40,175 nucleotides of DNA from Planctomycetota bacterium. Its GTDB lineage: Bacteria; Planctomycetota; Planctomycetia; Pirellulales; Thermoguttaceae. A program made the position numbers and the translations under genes. The notes beneath the pieces are model-generated. The model worked only from the letters and a program-made list of their open reading frames with translations. It was not told the DNA's origin and did no database searches. The stretch is taken from positions 1-40,175 of the forward strand of contig JAKPGL010000108.1 in assembly GCA_029550925.1 (NCBI GenBank). The letters run 5' to 3'. This document shows positions 17,931 through 24,377 of this stretch, piece after piece (positions within the stretch are counted from its first letter, which is position 1; every line of letters starts with the position of its first letter).

Positions 17931-19655
17931 TTAGTAGGTAATCCCGGCCCGGAGCAAGAAGGCGGGGTTGGGCCGGAAGAAGGCGTCGGGATTTCGGCTG
18001 GTGTAGAACAACTCCCGATCGAAGGCGATACCGGCTTCGATATGGCCAGACAAGCCACTAAGGGCCTTAAACTCCAGCCCCACGGCCGCTTCCAGATCGT
18101 TGTAATCCACATGGTCCACAAGATTCCCGCCGACGCTGGCTGGGTCTCTGGTAAACTCCCACGCACCGCCGCCGTATTCGCCCCGCACATACCACCACCA
18201 TTCTGTGGTACCCCAGGTGGTAAGCCGTTGGGTCAGCCTCGGATTGGGGAACAGAATTTCAAACCGCACATCGCTGTTGGGCGTCCAGATGACGCCGCCT
18301 GCCGGGAGCAGCTTGACCCGATTCCGGTCCAGGTACCAGACGCCGAATTTGCACTGGAAGGCCTGATTCAGGGTGAGCACGGCCATGCCTTTGCCTTGGT
18401 ATCGGAGGGCGTCGAAGGTAACCTTTTTGAAGTCAGAATACACGCCGATCCGAAAGCTCAGTTCGCCGCCCAGCCATTGGTTGACCTGCGGGTTCCAGCC
18501 CGCTTCCAGATAGGCGTCGTAGGTGCGGGGGGGCATGTCATGGGGCGAATCGGGGCCGCTCCAAAACCACATGCCGAAACCCGGCGTCACCAGGAGCGGA
18601 GATTGAGTATTCCACAAAAACGGGAAGGCGAACGTGCCGCTTAGTTCCCAGTTGTGGATGCCCAGTTCCTCCGAAGCGTTGCCCGGCATCCAGAGATATT
18701 GGAACTGCCAATGGTCCAGGAGGCGCTGGCCAATTTTGGGAAGCCCTTGGCCGGTGAAATTGCCAAAGACTGGTTGCATGGGATCGGTCGGGGAGACTTG
18801 TGCGCCGGGAGATGCGTAGGGGTCCCACTGCGGGGGTGGTGTACTGATACTAGGGCCTAACATAGCTCCCCCTCCAGCCGAGGGGGACGGGCTGGTGAAA
18901 GGGGCAGAATAGGCGGGCGGGGCATAGGTTCCGCCGCTGCCCGCATAAGGAGATACCCCATAAGAAGGGGCTGCCCCATAATTCGGCGTAGGTTGTGAGT
19001 TGGTCGGCGGGGCGAAAGTGTTCGGCGGCCCAGAAGCCGCCACCCCTCCTCCAGCAGCCCCCGTAGGATACCCAGGATACGAAGTACCAGTTCCCCCAGG
19101 CGGTGTATAGGGGGAAGCCGATGAAGGGGGAGGTGCAGAAACGCTGGGATTAGGTTGGCCATACACACTTCCAGACATAACGCCGCTGGAGCCTGGTTGT
19201 CCGGAGTAAGCACCACTAGTGGACGGATTTGCTGCTGGATACCCCCCGGCCGGATACGATCCCGCCGGAGCACCTGCCGCCGGACTGGCACCCCATGCCC
19301 CCGGTGTACCAGGTTGTGCTCCTGTCGATCCCGATGCACCAGGTTGGTTCCAGCCCGTGGAAGCTTGGGCCAAGGTGTTTGCCGGCGGAGCGGCGGATGA
19401 AGGAGGACTTGGGGTAGCCGTCGCAGGCGCTGAGGCCGCCGGAGCCGAAGGAATGGCGATTGTTTGGCCGCCAGCTTTTTCTACCTTTTGAAAACAGACG
19501 CCCCCACTGAACACGACCCCAACCAACAAAAACAGCCCCTTTTTCCATCTGGCTGAAGGACCAAACCGGAACGTTGAAGGCCGAGGAAACCGTTTTCCTT
19601 GGTTTCGGTCTTTTTCAGACAACACGGGACGCCGAATTGAGTTTTTCCATACCAT
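17931..19655 (-). CDS. Outer-membrane beta-barrel protein, DUF6268-like, with long Pro/Gly/Ser-rich linker
   Basis: 574 residues from the ATG at 19655 (GGGAG eight bases upstream). A basic N-terminus is followed by a signal or anchor segment at about 40-56. Residues 65-310 are almost entirely Pro, Gly, Ala, Ser, Thr and Tyr in short repeats. The C-terminal part (about 330-574) is beta-rich with planctomycete-typical motifs: PPRTYDAYLEAGW, GVYSDF, YLDRNRVKLLPAGGVIWTPN, FPNPRLTQRL and WWWYVRGEYGGG. It ends with a hydrophobic-aromatic strand LLRAGITY, as outer-membrane barrels do. I assign it to the DUF6268-like group from memory of these motifs. It probably sits in the outer membrane, the linker spanning the periplasm. 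Cargo or substrate is unknown. The foldase gene just downstream would suit its assembly. Confidence 0.82.
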   Translation of the reverse strand: MVWKNSIRRPVLSEKDRNQGKRFPRPSTFRFGPSARWKKGLFLLVGVVFSGGVCFQKVEKAGGQTIAIPSAPAASAPATATPSPPSSAAPPANTLAQASTGWNQPGASGSTGAQPGTPGAWGASPAAGAPAGSYPAGGYPAANPSTSGAYSGQPGSSGVMSGSVYGQPNPSVSAPPPSSASPYTPPGGTGTSYPGYPTGAAGGGVAASGPPNTFAPPTNSQPTPNYGAAPSYGVSPYAGSGGTYAPPAYSAPFTSPSPSAGGGAMLGPSISTPPPQWDPYASPGAQVSPTDPMQPVFGNFTGQGLPKIGQRLLDHWQFQYLWMPGNASEELGIHNWELSGTFAFPFLWNTQSPLLVTPGFGMWFWSGPDSPHDMPPRTYDAYLEAGWNPQVNQWLGGELSFRIGVYSDFKKVTFDALRYQGKGMAVLTLNQAFQCKFGVWYLDRNRVKLLPAGGVIWTPNSDVRFEILFPNPRLTQRLTTWGTTEWWWYVRGEYGGGAWEFTRDPASVGGNLVDHVDYNDLEAAVGLEFKALSGLSGHIEAGIAFDRELFYTSRNPDAFFRPNPAFLLRAGITY

Positions 19656-19990
19656 GGGACATGCTCCCGGAGGCTGATTGCGCTTGGGTCCGCAGAAAAG
19701 GCAATGTTTCCAGGAAGGGAAGAAGGTGTTCTGCCCTCCCGAAAGAAAGGTCTTGTACCGTTGAGAAAAGTTTTCCGAAATTCCCACCAAGCACCGAGGA
19801 AGGCTGTTCCATAACAACACTTCTTCTATGGGTCAAGACGGATTCGCTGAAGAGGGGAAAACAGGAAAAATGGGCAATTTAGGAAGCCTCCTTAACAAAA
19901 AAATCCCGGGCCGAGGAGGCCGGCTCCTCGCACCCGGGAAAAATCCCCCACCACACTCTTTTTACCGGTTTATTTCCGGCAGTCGTGTGG
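19656..19990. other. Intergenic region with terminator of upstream gene
   Basis: About 335 bases between two minus-strand genes. It holds the terminator at 19894-19940 and, further on, the presumed promoter of the barrel gene. No gene seen. Confidence 0.5.
19894..19940 (-). terminator. Rho-independent terminator of the glutamate synthase-related gene
   Basis: A strong nested hairpin with outer stem CCCGGG (19905-19910 and 19933-19938) and inner stem GAGGAG/CTCCTC. On the minus strand it is followed by ATTTTTTTGTT. It lies about 50 bases past the stop at 19991. Confidence 0.85.
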
Positions 19991-21667
19991 TTAGCTATCC
20001 AGAATCTGGAGTGCCGCTTCGTTTTGGGCGTCGGCCACGAACGGGATGCCGGTTTCGGCGGCGGTTTCCCGGTTGGCAGCCATGAGATCGTCCCTCGCGA
20101 TTTCCCGGACAGAAAACTTCCGGGCGCCGGCGAGCAGTTGTTGCAGCCCGGCCGCCAGTTTGTCGGCCAAGGTCCACATGGCAATCGCCCCGAACGGGAT
20201 TTTCTGGATTTCTTCTTTGCCGAGCTTGGCTTCCAACTGATAGTAACCGGCGAAGATTTCTTCTGGCCGATCGCCCAGTTCCAAAACCGTTGGCGGCAGG
20301 CGTTCCCAGTTGCCGTGGATGGTATCGACCTTAGTCCATTCGCCTTCGACGACCGCCCCGCCATTTTGTTTTCGGAGCACGCCTTCGATATTGGAACCTA
20401 GGAAACCTGGGATCATCAAAGCCCGTCCCATGCAGACCATCTTTGCAAATGGAGCCCCTAAGGCCAGGGCTTTGAAGATATGGTCTTCCCGGGCCAGTCC
20501 GCCGGCAAAGGCCAGATCCACTACCGGCATACCCCGGTCGGCCAATCGCTTGGCATATTCATAGGCTTTGGTATGGAGCACCAGCGGCGGCACACCCCAG
20601 GTCTCCATCATGTTCCAGGGACTCATCCCGGTGCCGCCGCCAGCCCCGTCAATGGTCAACAGGTCCAGTTGGGCGTCCGTCGCATATCGGATGGCCATGG
20701 CCAAGGCTTCCATGCCATAGGCGCCGGTTTTCAAGGTGATCCGTTGATAGCCCAGCGAGCGGAGATGTTCGACCGCCTGCATCAATTGGTCTCGGACCGC
20801 TTCGGGTGAATCGAGATCGGTATATCCGAGCCGACTGTGTCGGGCAAACGAACGGATCACCCCTTGTTCCCAGGCTTCTTTTACGCCCGGCTCCAAGGGA
20901 TCCGGATCGACCACATAGCCCCGTTGGCGTAAAAACAGGGCGTAGTCATAGCTGGTTACCTGGATTTCGCCGCCGATGTCTTTGGCGCCTTGGCCCCATT
21001 TGAGTTCGATGCAGACCTTTTCGGGGGCGAAACGATCGATCAGATACTCGGCCACGCCGAACCGGGTGTCTTCGACGTTCATTTGGACTAAAATAGCGCC
21101 GTAGCCGTCGTAGTAGCGGAGGAAGGTTTCCACGCGGCGGTCCAGTTCTGGGGCTTTTTCGATTCGGCCGTTTTGGAGGACGGATTGGCGGTCGATGCCG
21201 ACGACGTTTTCGCCTACCACAATGGGAATGCCCACCAGGGCTGCGCCGATGGCAAAACTTTTCCAATATTTTTCCGCCACGAACGTAGAGCCGAGGGCGC
21301 CGGTCATGATGGGCATTCGGCAGCGGATTTTGTGGAGTGCGCCGAATTGGGTTTCCAAGCTGACATTGGGAAAGACACAATCGTCGGCGTTATTGGAGAG
21401 TCCGGGCGGTAGTCCCTTGGCGTCGTAAAGTCGGCCCTGGATCCGCAGGGCATGGTAGCCGACGCCTAGTTGGGTGATATTGGCGCTGCCGGCCGTAACC
21501 ATGCCGAAATCTCTGGGGTAGAGGAGGCGTCGGCCCACCAGGCTAGCCAGCCAGGTTTCGCATTTACCGGCGCAATCGGCCCGGCATAGGGTACACAGGC
21601 CGGATTCGGCGGGGTTGCCGCGGTTGGTGGTAGCAAGGACGTCGTTGGTTTTTCGCCATTGGATCAT
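19991..21667 (-). CDS. FMN-binding glutamate synthase-related protein
   Basis: 558 residues from the ATG at 21667 (AGGAG seven bases upstream). The N-terminus has a four-cysteine motif, C25-x2-C28-x3-C32-x3-C36, likely metal or Fe-S binding. The rest is the FMN-binding barrel of the glutamate synthase alpha subunit: LKWGQGAKDIGGEI, ITLKTGAYGMEAL, LLTIDGAGGGTGMSPW and the VVDLAFAGGLAREDHIFKALALGA phosphate-binding region. The CHLDTCP cluster of true GltB (3Fe-4S ligands) is absent; the sequence there is MVCMGRALMIPG. No amidotransferase domain is present. So it may make glutamate from ammonia or another donor, or do something else in nitrogen metabolism. It stands alone, divergent from an NrpR-type regulator with shared operator-like sites, which supports a nitrogen-linked role. 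Confidence 0.92.
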   Translation of the reverse strand: MIQWRKTNDVLATTNRGNPAESGLCTLCRADCAGKCETWLASLVGRRLLYPRDFGMVTAGSANITQLGVGYHALRIQGRLYDAKGLPPGLSNNADDCVFPNVSLETQFGALHKIRCRMPIMTGALGSTFVAEKYWKSFAIGAALVGIPIVVGENVVGIDRQSVLQNGRIEKAPELDRRVETFLRYYDGYGAILVQMNVEDTRFGVAEYLIDRFAPEKVCIELKWGQGAKDIGGEIQVTSYDYALFLRQRGYVVDPDPLEPGVKEAWEQGVIRSFARHSRLGYTDLDSPEAVRDQLMQAVEHLRSLGYQRITLKTGAYGMEALAMAIRYATDAQLDLLTIDGAGGGTGMSPWNMMETWGVPPLVLHTKAYEYAKRLADRGMPVVDLAFAGGLAREDHIFKALALGAPFAKMVCMGRALMIPGFLGSNIEGVLRKQNGGAVVEGEWTKVDTIHGNWERLPPTVLELGDRPEEIFAGYYQLEAKLGKEEIQKIPFGAIAMWTLADKLAAGLQQLLAGARKFSVREIARDDLMAANRETAAETGIPFVADAQNEAALQILDS

Positions 21668-21702
21668 TGGAGGACTCCTAAGAAAACAACCAAACCGATT
21701 TT

Positions 21703-21720
21703 TCGGCAAATTGTTGCCGA
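21703..21720. promoter_or_regulatory. Inverted repeat TCGGCAA-N4-TTGCCGA in the leader of the glutamate synthase-related gene
   Basis: A perfect 7-base inverted repeat with a 4-base spacer, 36 bases upstream of the start codon at 21667. It shares the half-site TCGGCA with sites at 21884, 21907 and 21937. It may be an operator or an RNA hairpin. Confidence 0.55.
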
Positions 21721-21765
21721 TGCTAGAGACGCTCGATAGATTCTAATCGAGATGATAAGAAAGAT

Positions 21766-21771
21766 ATTATA
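21766..21771 (-). promoter_or_regulatory. Possible -10 box for the glutamate synthase-related gene
   Basis: Perfect TATAAT on the minus strand, about 100 bases upstream of the start. A good -35 box is not evident at 16-18 bases spacing (CCCTTG at 17 bases), so this is tentative. Another A/T-rich box lies near 21876-21886 next to the GGAA-N6-TTCC site. Confidence 0.35.
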
Positions 21772-21852
21772 GTTTTTTAAAAGAAATTCAAGGGGAAATG
21801 ATAGAATTTCGAGGAAAGTAGCCGAAACAAATCGGAAAAATTAAAAATAAAA

Positions 21853-21872
21853 ATCGGAAATACTATTCCGAT
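21853..21872. promoter_or_regulatory. NrpR-type operator ATCGGAA-N6-TTCCGAT
   Basis: A perfect 7+7 palindrome whose core, GGAA-N6-TTCC (21856-21859 and 21866-21869), is the operator motif established for Methanococcus NrpR. It lies in the shared intergenic region between an NrpR-type gene and the glutamate synthase-related gene. Binding is inferred. Confidence 0.72.
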
Positions 21873-21900
21873 CGCTTATAATAATCGGCACTTTTTTCAG

Positions 21901-21929
21901 TTGTTTTGCCGATGAAAATAGGTTATAAT
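21901..21929 (+). promoter_or_regulatory. Probable promoter of the nrpR-like gene, covered by an inverted repeat
   Basis: TTGTTT (21901-21906) and a perfect TATAAT (21924-21929) are 17 bases apart. An imperfect inverted repeat, TGCCGATG (21907) with ATAGG against CCTAT and CATCGGCA (to 21943), spans the -10 box. This arrangement suggests autorepression. Transcription would start near 21936, giving a leader of about 65 bases to the ATG at 22002. Confidence 0.7.
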
Positions 21930-22001
21930 GCCTATCATCGGCAATTTTGCTCTTTCCTATGTCTGTCCACTGCCAATCCACTGGCCCAAAAGGATACCGA
22001 T

Positions 22002-23006
22002 ATGGAAAAAGTCGAACGGAACCGCCTGGCCATCCTGGAAGTCCTAGAAAAAAGCACCGCCCCGTTATCTTCCCCACGCATCGCGCAGTTACTCGCCCAC
22101 ACCGGCCTCACGCTCAGCCAGCGAGCCATCCGCTTGTACCTCCAACAACTGGAACAGGAAGGCCTGACCCAATCCTTCGGCAAGCGAGGGCATATGATTA
22201 CGGAGCAGGGACGCACCGAAATCCATGCCTCCCAAATTCCCCTGCGCATGGGTTATCTGTCGGCCCGCATCGACCAGTTGACTTATGCCATGACTTTCGA
22301 CCTAGCCACCCGCACCGGACAGGTCATCGTCAATACCTCGATCGTCCCCCCACGCATCTTGGCCGAGCACCTAGACAAAATCTGCATAGTTTTTGCCAAA
22401 GGCTATGGCATGGGCAATCGCGTCGGCCTGCTCGGCCCAGGCGAACAGATCGCCGGAATCGTCATCCCCCCCGATAAAGTCGGTTTTTGCACTGTCTGCT
22501 CCATCACGATCAACGGCGTCTTGCTGAAACACGGCATCCCCACCATCAGCCGATTCGGCGGACTCTTGCAACTCCGCAACGGCCAACCCTGGCGATTCGT
22601 CGAAGCCATCCACTACGACGGCACCACCATCGACCCGCTTGAGGTCTTCATCCACAGCGGTATGACGGATTACATGGGCGCTATTACCGACGGCAACGGA
22701 CTGATCGGCGCCGGTTTCCGCGAATTTCCCGAAAACGCCCGGGATAAAGTGCTTCATCTGAGCCAACGGTTCGCCGCCGTCGGCCTGGGCGGCCTGTGGG
22801 AAGTGGGGTTACCCAACCAACCTCTGCTTGGCTTTCCGGTCAGTCCTGGCCGATTCGGTGCGGTGGTCATCGGCGGGCTAAATCCGATCGCTATCCTCGA
22901 AGAACTGGGCTATCGCGTCTCTTCCCGCGCTATGGCCGGCCTGTTGGACTATTGCCGTTTGATGGTCGCCGACGAACTCCACGAAGCGATCAAAGCGTTT
23001 CTATAA
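22002..23006 (+). CDS. nrpR: NrpR-type nitrogen repressor (winged helix plus one NrpR/DUF128 domain)
   Basis: 334 residues from the ATG at 22002 (AAGGAT nine bases upstream). An upstream in-frame TTG at 21906 overlaps the promoter and is rejected. Residues about 1-72 form a winged helix (LAILEVLEKS through the IRLYLQQLEQEGL recognition region and RGHMITEQGR wing). Residues about 75-330 are one NrpR regulatory domain: MGYLSARIDQLTYAMTFDLATRTGQVIVN, FAKGYGMGNRVGLLGPGEQIAG, VCSITINGVLLKHGIPTISRFGG and LNPIAILEELGY. In methanogens NrpR represses nitrogen-assimilation genes and is relieved by 2-oxoglutarate. Archaeal proteins often have two regulatory domains; here there is one. The divergent gene is glutamate synthase-like, and GGAA-N6-TTCC lies between. 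The stop codon TAA is part of the target site of the family C element inserted directly behind it. Confidence 0.93.
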   Translation: MEKVERNRLAILEVLEKSTAPLSSPRIAQLLAHTGLTLSQRAIRLYLQQLEQEGLTQSFGKRGHMITEQGRTEIHASQIPLRMGYLSARIDQLTYAMTFDLATRTGQVIVNTSIVPPRILAEHLDKICIVFAKGYGMGNRVGLLGPGEQIAGIVIPPDKVGFCTVCSITINGVLLKHGIPTISRFGGLLQLRNGQPWRFVEAIHYDGTTIDPLEVFIHSGMTDYMGAITDGNGLIGAGFREFPENARDKVLHLSQRFAAVGLGGLWEVGLPNQPLLGFPVSPGRFGAVVIGGLNPIAILEELGYRVSSRAMAGLLDYCRLMVADELHEAIKAFL

Positions 23007-23132
23007 CTGGAGTTTTGCAAATTTGGGATTTCCACCGATCTTGTACACTACCGACCCTCAAAAATCACAGGATTTTTGAGGGACCTGTTCAGTGTACGAA
23101 CACCCGAACAAGCCCATTTTGCAAAACTCCAG
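23007..23132. repeat. Family C palindromic MITE-like element, copy 1
   Basis: 126 bases with terminal inverted repeats CTGGAGTTTTGCAAA. A central stem is formed by CCTCAAAAATC and GATTTTTGAGG. Direct repeats CTATAA flank it at 23001-23006 and 23133-23138, as expected for a target-site duplication. It differs from copy 2 at about five positions. It encodes nothing. Confidence 0.88.
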
Positions 23133-23178
23133 CTATAACAGAACCGGTTGATGGATATATCAATACAGTAATAGGATT

Positions 23179-24075
23179 ATGGACATCCATCTTTCCCAAA
23201 ACCTGGTCGAGTGCTCCTTTGTCCGTCATGTAGAGCACCATCCCCAGATCGACTCGACCAACAACCGAGCCCGCCGGCTTGCCCTCGGCCAGGAGCCGCT
23301 GCTAGGTCATGCGACCCCCTCTGTGGAAATCCTCCAAAAATCGTTGTCTTGTCTAATCTTGGCGGATCAGCAATCGGCCGGTCGAGGCCGGGGGGGAAAT
23401 CGCTGGTGGACCGGACCAGGCAGTTTGGCGATGAGTCTCCTGATGCCGCCGCTAGCGGATTGGCCTCGGCTTTTCCAACGCTCTCCCCGACAGAGTTCCC
23501 ATTCCTCCTGTGATCCCGCCGAAGAAGGGCCATTCACCTCCTTCCACGCCTCTAGGCCCGCTTTTCAGCCCGGCCTGATCGGACTGGCCGCCGCTTTGGC
23601 AGTCCTGCGCACGGTCCACCCCAGGCTTCCCGCAATCGAGCTTGGCCTCCATTGGCCGAACGATGTTTTCGCCGCCGGGAAAAAGCTGGCCGGGGTCCTG
23701 GTGGAAATTGTAAGTAACGGTCTGGTGGTTGTGGGCATCGGCGTCAATACCAACAACACGTGCCAAGAGGCCCCGGAAGAACTCCGCCCGCGGGCGGCCA
23801 CCCTCCGGGATTTGACCGGACAACCCTATCCCCATGAAGAATTTCTTCCAGAACTACTGGGCCGCTTGGAGCAAGTATTCCAATCCTTGGTTCGACGCCC
23901 CCAGCAGACGGCGTCGGAGGCCGACCAATGGTGCCTCCAAAAAGAACGTCCCTTAACGGTGCAAATTCCTGAGGGGATGGTTTATGGGATATGTCAAGGG
24001 ATCGGCCCCGAAGGAGAACTGCTTCTGAAAACCCCCGAGGGCGTCCGCCGTATTTTCTCTGGGAGTATCAGGTAG
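23179..24075 (+). CDS. birA: Biotin--[acetyl-CoA-carboxylase] ligase
   Basis: 298 residues of a class I (no DNA-binding domain) biotin protein ligase, which attaches biotin to carboxylase carrier proteins through biotinyl-AMP. Visible motifs: IDSTNNRAR at 24-32, the adenylate-binding loop GRGRGGNRW at 68-76, LHWPNDV at 157-163 and KKLAGVLVE at 168-176, which holds the catalytic Lys. VVGIGVNTNN follows. A small C-terminal SH3-like domain ends with ELLLKTPEGVRRIFSGSI. Two insertions (about 41-58 and 98-131) make it longer than typical class I enzymes. The ATG at 23179 has only a weak AGGA site. Its leader holds the family C element, which separates it from nrpR; the two may have been co-transcribed before insertion. 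Confidence 0.92.
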   Translation: MDIHLSQNLVECSFVRHVEHHPQIDSTNNRARRLALGQEPLLGHATPSVEILQKSLSCLILADQQSAGRGRGGNRWWTGPGSLAMSLLMPPLADWPRLFQRSPRQSSHSSCDPAEEGPFTSFHASRPAFQPGLIGLAAALAVLRTVHPRLPAIELGLHWPNDVFAAGKKLAGVLVEIVSNGLVVVGIGVNTNNTCQEAPEELRPRAATLRDLTGQPYPHEEFLPELLGRLEQVFQSLVRRPQQTASEADQWCLQKERPLTVQIPEGMVYGICQGIGPEGELLLKTPEGVRRIFSGSIR

Positions 24076-24103
24076 CACATTTCGGCGCCTTGGTCGAGAA
24101 AAC

Positions 24104-24348
24104 GTATCATTTGAGCCAGTTCGAGGAATATACCATTTCTGGATGAGCTAGAATCCAGCAGCGTCATTCCCGCGAAAGCGGGAATCCAGTTAAAAATAGA
24201 TGGCGGCTTTCAAGATTCCCACCGGGAGTAATTAGCAAGGGATAACCCCAAAGAAGCCTAGATTCCTGCTTGCGCAGGAATGACAATGTTTGCCATTCGG
24301 CTAGAATGCCAGGGACGGCTAGAATGTTACGGACGGCTAGAATGTTAC
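24104..24348. repeat. Family A nested inverted-repeat element, copy 4, with tandem right end
   Basis: Inner repeats CGTCATTCCCGCG (near 24155) and TGCGCAGGAATGACA (near 24270-24285) are recognisable. The interior is unlike copies 2 and 3. The right end is repeated: CGGCTAGAATGCC, CGGCTAGAATGTTAC and CGGCTAGAATGTTAC again between 24297 and 24348. The left end is degraded. It fills the space between the convergent birA and FtsK-like genes. Confidence 0.6.
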
Positions 24349-24377
24349 GAAAAAGGGAATCCTTTTCCGTCGTTCTG

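Noticed and set aside
21906-22001. Upstream TTG start extending NrpR by 32 residues
   Set aside because: It overlaps the promoter and operator; the ATG at 22002 has a good ribosome binding site and starts right at the winged helix.
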